From: Flavobacteriia bacterium
GTDB lineage: Bacteria > Bacteroidota > Bacteroidia > Flavobacteriales > Flavobacteriaceae
NCBI GenBank assembly: GCA_018500075.1
Contig: JAHBAN010000203.1
Location: 1-26,991, forward strand
Direction: 5' to 3'
Length of the DNA stretch: 26,991 bases
Made by a program: the position numbers and the translations under genes. Positions 1 to 7,275 of this stretch are shown here, in pieces. The number at the start of each line of letters is the position of its first letter. The stretch's first letter is position 1. Under the pieces are notes generated by a model, which saw only the letters and a program-made list of their open reading frames with translations, was not told the origin of the DNA and ran no database searches.

Positions 1-1
1 C

Positions 2-220
2 GGCCTCGGCGGCAACACCGACGGCGAAGATGCGCTCTACGATACAGCCGTCGCCATCGTGATCAAGGATCGCAAGTGCTCCACGTCCTACATCCAGCGC
101 AAGCTGTCCATCGGCTACAACAAAGCCGCCAAGCTCGTCGAACAAATGGAAGACGAAGGCATCATCTCCGGCGCAAACCACGTCGGCAAGCGCGAGATCC
201 TCGTGCCCGAGCAGCACTAG
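2..220 (+). CDS. ftsK: DNA translocase FtsK, C-terminal end (partial)
   Basis: Only the last 72 codons are inside the window; the frame is open from base 2 and stops at TAG 218-220. The visible part is the gamma winged-helix domain that ends FtsK/SpoIIIE translocases: acidic start (DGEDALYDTAV), then the helix-turn-helix with TSYIQRKLSIGYNKAAKLVEQ, then EDEGIISG and a short tail with KREILV. In the family this domain reads oriented KOPS motifs and touches XerD, so that the hexameric motor pumps DNA towards dif at the septum during division. The ATPase and membrane domains lie upstream of the window. A strong terminator follows the stop, so ftsK probably does not run into lolA at full level. 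The match is clear although short. Confidence 0.9.
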   Translation, partial: GLGGNTDGEDALYDTAVAIVIKDRKCSTSYIQRKLSIGYNKAAKLVEQMEDEGIISGANHVGKREILVPEQH

Positions 221-245
221 GCGGGTTTTCGCCCTTCATCTCTAA

Positions 246-290
246 AAAACACCAGTTTGTTATCGCTTAACAACTGGTGTTTTCCTATTT
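246..290 (+). terminator. Rho-independent terminator after ftsK
   Basis: The arms AAAACACCAGTT (246-257) and AACTGGTGTTTT (272-283) are perfect 12-base reverse complements around a 14-base loop. The stem is A-rich on the 5' side and runs into T-rich sequence (TTTTCCTATTTT), the classic intrinsic terminator form. It sits 25 bases after the ftsK stop and well before lolA. The A/T tracts on both sides mean it could work in either direction. Confidence 0.85.
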
Positions 291-341
291 TACCCCCAAG
301 TCATTGATGCACCAAAGCAGCTGACCTTTTAGGGACTGATT

Positions 342-947
342 ATGAAGCTCAAACACATCTTTCTCGCGCCCGTTCTGGCCCTCGCCCTCGCTGCGCCCGC
401 GCAGGCCGAAAAACTGTCGCTCGACGCGCTCTCGCAGTATTTCAACGCTCTGAAAACGGCCAAAGGCGCCTTCACCCAGATCAACGACGATGGCACAATC
501 GCGACAGGCACACTCTATATCAAACGCCCCGGCAAGATCCGCTTTGAGTATAACCCGCCCGAGACAACGCTGGTGCTCGCCAGCTCCAACACCTTGGCAA
601 TTTTCGACCCCAAGACAAACCAAGGCCCCGAGAGCTACCCCTTGGGCAAAACCCCTCTCGCGATCATTCTGGCCCGCACGGTCGACCTGTCGAGCGCAAA
701 TATGGTCACCGGCCATAGCTACGACGGCACCGCCACAGTGATCACCGCACAAGACCCTGCGCACCCCGAATACGGCAGCATCGAACTGAAGTTCACAAGC
801 GCCCCGGTCGAGCTGCGCCAATGGGTGATCAACAACGATAGCGGCGCCCGCACAACAATGGTGCTCGGCGCGCTCACCAAAGGCGGCAGCTTGCCAAACA
901 GCCTGTTTGATATCGCCGCCAATACAAGCAAACGCAGCGGCCGCTAA
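342..947 (+). CDS. lolA: Outer-membrane lipoprotein carrier protein LolA
   Basis: This 201-residue protein starts with a clear Sec signal peptide (basic MKLKH, hydrophobic core, APAQA before E23), so it is periplasmic. The rest fits LolA: an N-terminal amphipathic segment (LSQYFNALKTAKGAFTQ), the typical IKRPGKIRFEY stretch near residue 62, and beta-strand-rich sequence ending in SLFDI. Length matches E. coli LolA (about 200 residues). LolA takes lipoproteins from the LolCDE ABC transporter and hands them to the outer membrane. The start is supported by AGGGAC about 8 bases upstream of ATG. It follows ftsK, an order also common elsewhere in proteobacteria, but a terminator lies between them. 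It converges with the lytic transglycosylase gene, only 12 bases apart. Confidence 0.92.
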   Translation: MKLKHIFLAPVLALALAAPAQAEKLSLDALSQYFNALKTAKGAFTQINDDGTIATGTLYIKRPGKIRFEYNPPETTLVLASSNTLAIFDPKTNQGPESYPLGKTPLAIILARTVDLSSANMVTGHSYDGTATVITAQDPAHPEYGSIELKFTSAPVELRQWVINNDSGARTTMVLGALTKGGSLPNSLFDIAANTSKRSGR

Positions 948-959
948 AGCCCGCCTCGC

Positions 960-1550
960 CTAGCGCAAGCGGCGGCAGCCCGACAGCTGGGCACGATACA
1001 TCTGCGAGCGCTCCCCGACTTCGCCCGCAACCCGCATCAGCCAGGCTTTCTGGCGGTAGGTCCCCCGCGCAAAGCCCGTGTGCCCGTCATGATAGGCAAG
1101 ATACTGGTTGCGCGCATCGCCCAGCGAAATGCCGTTCCGCTCGCGGCTGATGTTCATATAATAGCCCATGAAATCGCTCGCATCGCGAATATCATTGCGC
1201 CGCGCCATGCGCTTGCCCTCTTTGCGCTGATATTCTTTCCAGGTCGCATCCAGCGCCTGTGAATAGCCAAAAGCGCTCGACTGACGCCCCATCGGTATCA
1301 CCCCGAGCGCATATCGAAACGGCGTGCGCGCATCCGATTTGAATTTGCTCTCCTGATAGATAATCGCCATCTGCACATGAACAGGCACGCCCCATTTGCG
1401 CTCAGTCGCCTTGAACGCCCTGTAATAGCTTGGCCGCTCTTTCAAAATGGCACAGGCATTGTCAAGCTGCCGGGGCGCGCTCGTTCCAGGCCCGCGGCCA
1501 CAGGCCGCCAGCGTTGCCACTATCAAAAATGCGCAAAGGATTCTGCTCAT
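960..1550 (-). CDS. Lytic transglycosylase, SLT domain, predicted lipoprotein
   Basis: Taken from ATG at 1550 the product is 196 residues; GAGGGG stands just upstream as ribosome binding site, and the frame open further upstream lacks this. The N-terminus is a lipoprotein signal with lipobox LAAC (Cys17), which suggests anchoring in a membrane facing the periplasm. The body is an SLT-type lysozyme-like fold: catalytic Glu in AIIYQESKF (Glu67), then the glycine/aromatic block SSAFGYSQALDATW (about 91-104), and a late LAYHDGHTGFARGTY segment typical of this family. Such enzymes cut the MurNAc-GlcNAc bond of peptidoglycan to give 1,6-anhydro ends. No specific Mlt class is claimed. It converges with lolA and diverges from hspQ. 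Confidence 0.85.
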   Translation of the reverse strand: MSRILCAFLIVATLAACGRGPGTSAPRQLDNACAILKERPSYYRAFKATERKWGVPVHVQMAIIYQESKFKSDARTPFRYALGVIPMGRQSSAFGYSQALDATWKEYQRKEGKRMARRNDIRDASDFMGYYMNISRERNGISLGDARNQYLAYHDGHTGFARGTYRQKAWLMRVAGEVGERSQMYRAQLSGCRRLR

Positions 1551-1763
1551 CTGCCCCTCGCTTGTCGTGTTTTTCCAATCATAGCCCATCGCGGTCAAAA
1601 TCTAAATCAAATTTCTGTGCCCCGAGCGCTTTTCCGCAGACCCGGCAGGCGCAAAACAGCCGACTGTTGGTCAGCGCGTCACAGAGTGTTTCCAGCATTT
1701 TCAAGCTCAAAAATAGACAAGCCCCCATTGAAAGCGTTAAGCTGCTCGGATAGGGGCTAATCT

Positions 1764-2093
1764 ATGATGATACGCAAACGTGCCAAATACCACCTCGGGC
1801 AAGTTGTCCGCCACAAAAAGCACCCGTTCCGCGGCGTGGTCTTTGACGTGGACCCGCAATTCGCAAACACCGATGAATGGTATGAAGCCATCCCCGAAGA
1901 CAGCCGCCCCCAAAAAGAGCAGCCCTTCTACCATCTCCTCGCCGAAAACGATCAAAGCTACTATGTCGCTTATGTCTCCGAGCAAAATCTCGTCGCAGAC
2001 TACTCAGGCGAACCCGTCGATCACCCCGACATCCCCGATCTCTTCGGCCCCTTTCAGGACGGCCAATATCCGCTCCAATTCCAGCTCAACTAA
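1764..2093 (+). CDS. hspQ: Heat shock protein HspQ
   Basis: The 109-residue product matches the small HspQ/YccV family (about 105 residues in E. coli). Visible landmarks are AKYHLGQVVRHKKHPFRGVVFDVDP near the N-terminus, EWYEAIP, QPFYHLLAEN, YVAYVSEQNL and the acidic, proline-rich end PDLFGPF. The family was described as a hemimethylated-DNA-binding protein and, in enterics, as a specificity factor of Lon protease. The start ATG at 1764 has AGGGG six bases upstream; a second ATG follows directly. It diverges from the lytic transglycosylase across a 213-base gap (1551-1763) that must hold both promoters, though I could not fix either one. Downstream lies a dispersed hairpin element. Confidence 0.9.
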   Translation: MMIRKRAKYHLGQVVRHKKHPFRGVVFDVDPQFANTDEWYEAIPEDSRPQKEQPFYHLLAENDQSYYVAYVSEQNLVADYSGEPVDHPDIPDLFGPFQDGQYPLQFQLN

Positions 2094-2137
2094 ACCAAAG
2101 CTCCCAAGCCGAGGCACACAGGCCCGCGCCCGCTTTC

Positions 2138-2218
2138 CTTTTTCTTTCCAAAAATATCCCAGGGGGCGCGGGGGACAGCGTCCCCCGCACCGGTCGGACT
2201 GTGCGCAGCACAGTCCGA
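2138..2218 (+). repeat. Dispersed two-hairpin intergenic element, copy A
   Basis: After hspQ comes the leader TTTCTTTCCAAAAATATCC (part of 2138-2160), then a G/C hairpin (GCGGGGGA 2168-2175 / TCCCCCGC 2181-2188), then a perfect 11-bp hairpin with 3-base loop (TCGGACTGTGC 2194-2204 / GCACAGTCCGA 2208-2218). Both the leader and the double-hairpin architecture recur elsewhere in the window. Here it lies between convergent genes; read on the minus strand the G/C hairpin is followed by a T-rich run, so it could terminate the rhodanese transcript. Confidence 0.8.
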
Positions 2219-2256
2219 AACCCATAGACCCCGGCTCACGCCCTTGGCGCGGAGCT

Positions 2257-2637
2257 TTACGCCACAGGCCGCCCGTCCGTCTTCCAGGCGCCAAAGCCAC
2301 CGTCCATTTCCGCCACATTCTCGGCCCCCATGTCCTGTAAGGCCTTCGCCGCCAAAGCCGACCGCCATGCCCCGGCACAAAACAGGATAATCTTTTTGTC
2401 GGTGGCAAAAGCCTCTTTGTGATAGGGGCTGGCCGGATCAAACCAAAACTCGAGCATCCCCCGCGGCGCGTGCAACGCGCCGGGAAACCGCCCTTCGCGG
2501 TCAAGCTCGCGCGGATCACGAATATCCACAACAAGCGCCTCGCCCGCTTGCGCCAGCCGCCAGACCTCCTCGCGGCTGAGCGTTTCAATCTCGTCCTTCG
2601 CCCGCATCACAAGCTCTTTCACTGATGTCACAGCCAT
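2257..2637 (-). CDS. Rhodanese-like domain protein (sulfurtransferase)
   Basis: From ATG at 2637 the product is 126 residues, a single rhodanese domain. Visible features: ALVVDIRDPRELDREGRFPGALHAP (about 34-58), the active-site loop CAGAWRS with catalytic Cys87, and the closing MDGGFGAWKTDGRPV. The short loop favours sulfur over phosphate chemistry, so a persulfide carrier role is likely; the acceptor is unknown. A TTG at 2643 would give two more residues but lies too close to the GGGG that serves as ribosome binding site, so ATG is preferred. It starts 3 bases past the stop of the gamma-glutamyltransferase gene, so the two are probably co-transcribed and translationally coupled. Confidence 0.88.
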   Translation of the reverse strand: MAVTSVKELVMRAKDEIETLSREEVWRLAQAGEALVVDIRDPRELDREGRFPGALHAPRGMLEFWFDPASPYHKEAFATDKKIILFCAGAWRSALAAKALQDMGAENVAEMDGGFGAWKTDGRPVA

Positions 2638-2639
2638 GC

Positions 2640-4217
2640 TCAATACCCCAGCGCCGCGCCGTCTTTGCGCGGATCAGAAGCCCCTTCCAAGAGGCCGTCG
2701 TCCCGAATGCGGATCGCCTGCGCGCCGCCCAGCGGTCCCTCCGGCACAACAACCTTATGACCCATCGCAACAAGCTCGGCCCGCACCGCCTCGCTATAGC
2801 CCTTCTCGACCTTCAGCGTGCCGGCCTCGGCAAAACACCGCGGCGCATCAATCGCGCTCTGCGCATCCATGCCAAAATCCGCCATATTGGTGACAAACCG
2901 CGCATGACCACAGGGCTGATACTGCCCCCCCATCACCCCAAAGGGCAGCGTCGCCCGCCCCTCTTGCGCCAGCAGTCCGGGGATAATCGTGTGCATCGGC
3001 CGCTTGCCGGCGCCATACACATTCGGGTGGGTCTCCTCCAGAGTAAAGCCGGCGCCACGGTTTTGCAGCAAAATCCCGAATTTCTCCGAGGCAATGCCCG
3101 AGCCAAACCCGTGAAAGATCGAATAGATCAGGCTCACAGCCATCCGGTCCTTATCCACGACCGTAATATAAACCGTGTCCTTATGGACCGCCTCGCTGAT
3201 CGGTGCCGCAGCCGCCATGGCGCGTTTCGGATCAATCAGCCCCGCCAGCTCGGCCGCCGTCGCCATGCTGAGCATATGCTCGACGCGCTTGCTTGTGTCG
3301 GGGTCGGCAATAAAGCGGTTGCGCGCATCATAAGCGAGCTTGGTCGCCTCCGCCTCGATATGCGCCCGCTGCGCCCCAAACGGCTCCATGCTGCCAAGAT
3401 CGAAATGGCTCAGGATATTGAGCAACAAATTGGCCGTCGCGCCCTGCCCGTTTGGCGGATGCTCCAGAAGGTCTGCGCCCTTATAATGGCTGCCCACCGG
3501 CTCGGTGTAAAAACTCGTCGCATCGGCAAAATCGCTCAGCTCGTGCACGCCGCCAAGCGCCTTGAGCGCCGCAACCATATCTTCGGCAACCTCGCCTTCG
3601 TAAAAGCCCTTGCGCCCCTCTTTCGCCACACGCCGGAGCGCCTCGGCCTGCGCCGGCGCGCGAAACACCTGCCCCACCTGCCCGGGCCGCCCCTCTATCA
3701 TATAATGCTTCAGCCCGTGGCCCTGAAGCGCCTTGCCCGCCTCGGGCCAGTCAAAGGCCACACGCGCCGCCACGGGCACACCCTCCTCGGCATAGCGGAT
3801 CGTCGGCGCCAGAATGGCGTCGATCCCCAGCTTGCCATAATCCTGCGACAGGCGGCAAAACCCGTCCATCGCCGTTGGAATCGTCACAGCTTCCGGCCCG
3901 TTCAGCGGCACAGCCCGCGCGCCCCGCGCCGTCAATGCCGCAAGATCTGCCCCCGCCGGCGCACAACCCGACCCGTTGAGCGCGCGAATAGCCCCGCCCT
4001 CGCGCTCCTGAAACAAAACAAAGCAATCGCCGCCAATTCCCGTCATCTGCGGTTCGCAAATACCAAGCAACACCGCACCGGCAATCGCCGCGTCCATGGC
4101 GTTTCCACCACGCTCCAGAATATCAACAGCAACCTTCGCCGCCAAAGGATGCGAAGTGGCACACATACCATTTTGAGCCAATACGGGCGAGCGGCCCGGA
4201 AAATGAAAATCGCGCAT
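2640..4217 (-). CDS. Gamma-glutamyltransferase family protein
   Basis: From ATG at 4217 (AGGATGG upstream) the protein has 525 residues, normal for the uncut Ntn-hydrolase precursor. Family marks: ATSHPLAAKVAVDILERGGNAMDAAIA (20-46), EPQMTGIGGDCFVL, the YAEEGVPV and RRVAKEGRKGFYEGE segments, and AYDARNRFIADP. The precursor is cleaved before a nucleophilic Thr; here this should be Thr348 in HKDTVYITVVDKDRMAV, a DTVY form rather than the TTHYS form of E. coli GGT. These enzymes hydrolyse or transfer the gamma-glutamyl group of glutathione-like compounds, often in the periplasm, but I see no signal peptide at this start, so a cytoplasmic acylase-like member is likely. Substrate unknown. It is followed by the rhodanese gene, a possible link to thiol metabolism. 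Confidence 0.88.
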   Translation of the reverse strand: MRDFHFPGRSPVLAQNGMCATSHPLAAKVAVDILERGGNAMDAAIAGAVLLGICEPQMTGIGGDCFVLFQEREGGAIRALNGSGCAPAGADLAALTARGARAVPLNGPEAVTIPTAMDGFCRLSQDYGKLGIDAILAPTIRYAEEGVPVAARVAFDWPEAGKALQGHGLKHYMIEGRPGQVGQVFRAPAQAEALRRVAKEGRKGFYEGEVAEDMVAALKALGGVHELSDFADATSFYTEPVGSHYKGADLLEHPPNGQGATANLLLNILSHFDLGSMEPFGAQRAHIEAEATKLAYDARNRFIADPDTSKRVEHMLSMATAAELAGLIDPKRAMAAAAPISEAVHKDTVYITVVDKDRMAVSLIYSIFHGFGSGIASEKFGILLQNRGAGFTLEETHPNVYGAGKRPMHTIIPGLLAQEGRATLPFGVMGGQYQPCGHARFVTNMADFGMDAQSAIDAPRCFAEAGTLKVEKGYSEAVRAELVAMGHKVVVPEGPLGGAQAIRIRDDGLLEGASDPRKDGAALGY

Positions 4218-4400
4218 ATCTGATCCATCCTGTTTCACGTCACAGAAAAGACTATGCGCCGCAGAGACCAATGCCAATGCAGATTCATCAGACCGAAACG
4301 TCAGAAAGATAAGACCTCGACGCCGCACACTGGGTGGGGGCTATTAACGCACGGCGCCGAGGGAAGCTATATGCAGCTACAAGCCAAGGTATGACAGGTG

Positions 4401-4425
4401 AATCAGGCGAATCTTCGGGCTGATT
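4401..4425 (-). terminator. Nested hairpin at the end of the HATPase gene
   Basis: AATCAG (4401-4406) and CTGATT (4420-4425) are inverted repeats, with CGAA/TTCG nested inside. The structure overlaps the stop codon of the minus-strand HATPase gene. There is no U run after it, so termination is only a possibility; it could equally protect the 3' end. The rest of the 4218-4423 gap shows nothing further I can support, beyond holding the promoter of the gamma-glutamyltransferase gene. Confidence 0.3.
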
Positions 4426-4927
4426 ATGTCTTTTTCAAGTTTTCTGCTCCGCCAGCGGCGCCCGGGCCGGCATCGCAAATATCGGCCTGAAAGGGCATCG
4501 AAAATGTCAGCCGATTGCGCCCGTCCTTGCGCTGATAGCTCAGATCAGCGGCCAGCTTGCGCACCAGATACCAGCCAAAGCCGCCCTCCGGCAAGCTTTC
4601 GAGCGGCCCGTCAAGCTGGGGCAAGCCCCCCTGCGCAAGCGCCCCGGATGGCAAGGCACGCCCCTCATCCGTCACCCGAAAATCAAGCCACCCCGCGCGC
4701 GCAGCCGCGCTGACAAAAATCGGCCCACGGGATCCGCTGCCATAGGCGTGCTCCACGATATTGTTAAACACTTCGGCCAGCACAAGCTCGATCAAGCCCA
4801 GATCGTCCTCGGCAAGCCCGGCCCCGACCAGCCCCGCCATGAGGCTCTGCAAGGCGGCGCGCACATTGAGTTCCGAGCCGGAAAACTCAAGCTGCATCAC
4901 CTCTTTGATATGTTCAGGGTCGCGCAT
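4424..4927 (-). CDS. RsbW-like anti-sigma factor / serine kinase (HATPase_c_2)
   Basis: The 167-residue product is a single GHKL ATPase domain of the RsbW/SpoIIAB type: N box AEVFNNIVEHA (51-61), G1 box VTDEGR (85-90) and G2 box EGGFGWYLV (114-122). The family binds ATP, phosphorylates a STAS partner on Ser and usually holds a sigma factor or another target. ATG at 4927 is preferred because GAGGAAG lies 8 bases upstream; a GTG at 4936 sits on top of that site. The STAS gene lies 24 bases upstream on the same strand, so this is a two-gene partner-switching operon. No sigma factor or PP2C phosphatase gene is in the window, so the output is unknown. The C-terminal 15 residues are low complexity. 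Confidence 0.85.
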   Translation of the reverse strand: MRDPEHIKEVMQLEFSGSELNVRAALQSLMAGLVGAGLAEDDLGLIELVLAEVFNNIVEHAYGSGSRGPIFVSAAARAGWLDFRVTDEGRALPSGALAQGGLPQLDGPLESLPEGGFGWYLVRKLAADLSYQRKDGRNRLTFSMPFQADICDAGPGAAGGAENLKKT

Positions 4928-4951
4928 CTTCGGCACTTCCTCAATCCGCCG

Positions 4952-5290
4952 TTAACCTGCCTGATAAAACTTCGGCACATCATCGACACTGCCATGAATC
5001 GTAAATATCGAATCCATCCGCGTCAGCCGAAAAACCTTGTCGACCGTCGGCGTCAGGCCGGCAAGGTCAAGCCGCCGTGCGCTCCCCATCAGCTTCATAA
5101 CCGCCACAATCGCGCCAAGCCCGCTGGAATCGACAAATTGAACATCCCGCAAATCCAGAACCACATGGCTCGCCGCGCCCGTCAACGCGCGCAAGGCGTC
5201 CTTGAACTTGAGCGCCGCCGCCGCATCAATACGCGCCGCCAGAACCCTGACAATCAAGACATCCCCCGCCTCAGTGCAGCTAAATTCCAT
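4952..5290 (-). CDS. STAS-domain anti-sigma factor antagonist (RsbV/SpoIIAA-like)
   Basis: The 112-residue product is one STAS domain: an N-terminal beta hairpin (VLIVRVLAARIDAAAALKFKDAL), the strand HVVLDLRDVQFVDSSGLGAIVAV with the phosphorylatable serines Ser55/Ser56, and a C-terminal LDLAGLTPTVDKVFRLTRMDSIF. In partner switching the unphosphorylated form binds the kinase and frees its target. ATG at 5290 has GGAGAG just upstream; the frame open beyond it starts only with TTG and lacks a binding site. It is the first gene of the pair with the RsbW-like kinase and diverges from the thiolase gene across 98 bases. The sequence FVDSSGLG is a textbook match, so the family is secure; its target is not known. 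Confidence 0.87.
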   Translation of the reverse strand: MEFSCTEAGDVLIVRVLAARIDAAAALKFKDALRALTGAASHVVLDLRDVQFVDSSGLGAIVAVMKLMGSARRLDLAGLTPTVDKVFRLTRMDSIFTIHGSVDDVPKFYQAG

Positions 5291-5388
5291 AACTCTCTCC
5301 GTTACCGTAGAAATACGCCCTTGAGGAACGAGACTAGACGGCAAACCTTTCTATTCGGTAAGGAAGACCCAACTCAGGAGGACTCCCC

Positions 5389-6561
5389 ATGAAGAAAGTA
5401 ATGATCGCAGGCGCAGCCCGCACGCCAATGGGCGGATTTCAAGGCGTTTTTGATGGCGTCCCCGCCGCCACACTCGGAGGCACAGCGATCGCGGCCGCCC
5501 TCGCCGACGCCGGCGCAACCACAGTCGACGAGCTTCTGATGGGCTGCGTTCTCCCTGCAGGCCAGGGCCAGGCCCCCGCCCGTCAAGCCGGCTTCGCAGG
5601 CGGCTTGGGCGAGGAGGTCCCCGCCACAACCATCAATAAAATGTGCGGCTCCGGGATGAAAACCACAATGATGGGCTTTGACCAGATCGCCCTTGGCACC
5701 GCAGACACCGTCATCGCCGGCGGCATGGAATCCATGTCAAACGCGCCCTATCTTCTGGAAAAAATGCGCGCGGGCGCGCGGATCGGGCACCAGAAGGTGA
5801 TCGACCATATGTTCCTTGACGGGCTTGAAGACGCCTATGACAAAGGCCGCCTCATGGGCACATTCGCCGAAGACTGCGCCGAGGCCTACCAGTTCAGCCG
5901 CGCCGCCCAGGACGATTATGCCATCGGCTCGCTCAACGGCGCGCTCGAGGCGATCCGCTCGGGCGCCTTTGAGGGCGAAGTCGCCCCCGTCACCCTGACA
6001 ACACGCAAGGGCGAGATCACGATCACAGAAGACGAACAGCCCGCAAAAGCGCGCCCCGAAAAAATCCCGACGCTCAAGCCTGCCTTTCGTGAGGGTGGCA
6101 CCGTCACCGCCGCCAACGCCTCCTCGATCTCCGATGGCGCGGCCGCCCTCGTCCTCGCCTCCGACGAGGCTGCAAAAGCCCAAGGCCTCACTGTCCGAGC
6201 GCAGATCATCGGCCACGCCAGCCATGCCCAAGCCCCCGGATGGTTCGCCACCGCGCCAATTCCCGCGGCGCAAAAACTCCTCAAAACCATCGGCTGGTCT
6301 GTGGAAGATGTGGACCTCTGGGAAGTCAACGAAGCCTTCGCCGTGGTTCCGATGGCCTTCATGCAAGACATGGGCATTGCGCGCGACAAGATAAACGTCA
6401 ACGGCGGCGCCTGCGCCCTCGGACATCCGATCGGCGCATCCGGCACACGCATCATCGTCACGCTGCTCAACGCGCTTGAAAAACGCGGCCTCAAACGCGG
6501 CGTGGCCGCAATCTGCATCGGCGGCGGCGAAGGCACAGCGATCGCAATCGAACGCGTCTAG
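5389..6561 (+). CDS. Acetyl-CoA C-acetyltransferase (biosynthetic-type thiolase)
   Basis: The 390-residue length and all key residues match tetrameric biosynthetic/degradative thiolases. The nucleophile is Cys86 in NKMCGSGMKT, the catalytic His346 is in GACALGHPIGASG, and the second Cys376 is in CIGGGEGTA; NEAFA lies near 314. The enzyme condenses two acetyl-CoA to acetoacetyl-CoA or runs the reverse thiolysis, in the cytoplasm. Roles include polyhydroxybutyrate supply, the ethylmalonyl-CoA route and degradation of acetoacetate or amino acids; no partner such as phaB is adjacent, so I give no symbol. AGGAGG stands 7-12 bases before ATG, an excellent start signal that suggests strong translation. 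It is followed directly by a copy of the dispersed hairpin element. Confidence 0.92.
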   Translation: MKKVMIAGAARTPMGGFQGVFDGVPAATLGGTAIAAALADAGATTVDELLMGCVLPAGQGQAPARQAGFAGGLGEEVPATTINKMCGSGMKTTMMGFDQIALGTADTVIAGGMESMSNAPYLLEKMRAGARIGHQKVIDHMFLDGLEDAYDKGRLMGTFAEDCAEAYQFSRAAQDDYAIGSLNGALEAIRSGAFEGEVAPVTLTTRKGEITITEDEQPAKARPEKIPTLKPAFREGGTVTAANASSISDGAAALVLASDEAAKAQGLTVRAQIIGHASHAQAPGWFATAPIPAAQKLLKTIGWSVEDVDLWEVNEAFAVVPMAFMQDMGIARDKINVNGGACALGHPIGASGTRIIVTLLNALEKRGLKRGVAAICIGGGEGTAIAIERV

Positions 6562-6608
6562 CTCTTTTTCTTTCCAAAAATATCCCGGGGTCTGGGGCAG
6601 CGCCCCAG
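6562..6608 (+). repeat. Dispersed intergenic element, copy B (single hairpin)
   Basis: Starts right after the thiolase stop codon with TTTCTTTCCAAAAATATCC and CGGGG, then a 7-bp hairpin CTGGGGC (6592-6598) / GCCCCAG (6602-6608). The leader is base-for-base the same as in copies A and E. The second TCGGA hairpin is missing here. It may end or stabilise the thiolase mRNA. Confidence 0.75.
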
Positions 6609-6633
6609 CTCCGCGCTCTCAAAAGGCACAGCC

Positions 6634-7089
6634 ATGCGCGTAAACTACGACACCCTCGCCAAAACACTCCGCTCGCTCACCGCAGGCGAAACCGACACGG
6701 TTGCCCTGATGGCCACACTGGTCTGCGAGCTCCATCACGCAGACGAGCGCTTCGACTGGACAGGGTTTTACCGCGTCACAGAGCCGGATTTGCTCAAAAT
6801 CGGCCCCTACCAAGGCGGCCACGGCTGCCTGCAGATTCCCTTCTCGCGCGGGGTCTGCGGCGCAGCCGCGCGCACAGGAGAGGTGCAACGGGTTGACGAT
6901 GTCGAGGCCTTCGAGGGCCATATCGCTTGCGCCTCAAGCACCCGCTCTGAGCTTGTCTTGCCTGTGTTCAACGCAGAGGGCGATGTTATCGCCGTGCTCG
7001 ACATCGACAGCGACCAGCCCGCCGCCTTCACCCAGGAGGATGCCGCGGCTCTGGAGAGCCTATTGGCCGAGGTTTTTGCGAACAGGTGA
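6634..7089 (+). CDS. msrC: Free methionine-(R)-sulfoxide reductase (GAF domain)
   Basis: The 151-residue product is a single GAF domain of the fRMsr family. Characteristic stretches are FDWTGFYRV (40-48), IGPYQGGHGCLQIPFSRGVCG (57-76), EGHIACASSTRSELVLPV (94-111) and VLDIDSDQPAAF. The three conserved cysteines of the E. coli enzyme are all present as Cys65, Cys75 and Cys99, the last being the catalytic position in HIAC. The enzyme reduces free L-methionine-R-sulfoxide, using thioredoxin to reset the disulfide; it does not act on protein-bound residues. The start has AAAAGG about 7 bases upstream. It lies between two copies of the dispersed hairpin element, so it may be expressed on its own. 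Its nearness to the methionine-forming operon downstream may be coincidence. Confidence 0.88.
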   Translation: MRVNYDTLAKTLRSLTAGETDTVALMATLVCELHHADERFDWTGFYRVTEPDLLKIGPYQGGHGCLQIPFSRGVCGAAARTGEVQRVDDVEAFEGHIACASSTRSELVLPVFNAEGDVIAVLDIDSDQPAAFTQEDAAALESLLAEVFANR

Positions 7090-7091
7090 TA

Positions 7092-7142
7092 TCGGATTGC
7101 ACTTCGTGCAATCCGACCCGTTGAGGGGGCCAGCCCCCTCAA
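7092..7142 (-). repeat. Dispersed two-hairpin element, copy C (inverted, no leader)
   Basis: Two perfect hairpins: TCGGATTGCAC (7092-7102) / GTGCAATCCGA (7106-7116), 11 bp with a 3-base loop, and TTGAGGGGG (7121-7129) / CCCCCTCAA (7134-7142). Read on the minus strand the order is G/C hairpin, CGGG spacer, TCGGA hairpin, the same as in copies A and D, so this copy is inverted. The AT-rich leader is absent. It lies a few bases after the msrC stop. Confidence 0.7.
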
Positions 7143-7275
7143 ACTCCCCCAACCCGTTTGCACAGCAGATGCGATGACCGATAGGGAGCGGGTGTTGCAC
7201 CGGCTCGCATGGATATTTGGAGCAATAAAAAAGAGCGTGAAAAAACGCTTTGAAATTTCATCAGCTTGGTGCATC

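Noticed and set aside
1702..1733. Possible heat-shock (sigma-32) promoter before hspQ, with CCCCCATTG at 1722-1730 and TTGAAA at 1728-1733
   Set aside because: CCCCATT resembles a sigma-32 -10 box, but the only -35-like sequence (CTCAAAA) is about 10 bases away, too close; TTGAAA has no convincing -10 and would leave almost no leader before ATG 1764.
2625..4223. Very long plus-strand open frame (532 codons) opposite the gamma-glutamyltransferase gene
   Set aside because: It is the antisense shadow of a G+C-rich gene: rich in Arg, His, Pro and with no family motif, while the minus strand encodes a full enzyme.
5314..5340. GGAAC motif between the STAS and thiolase genes as an EcfG-type stress promoter
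   Set aside because: No CGTT-like -10 at 16-17 bases on either strand, so the promoter is not supported.
7232..7250. Small hairpin AGCGT/ACGCT with A-rich loop
   Set aside because: Only 5 bp; the U-rich side faces the minus strand, where no gene ends, so I cannot call it a terminator.
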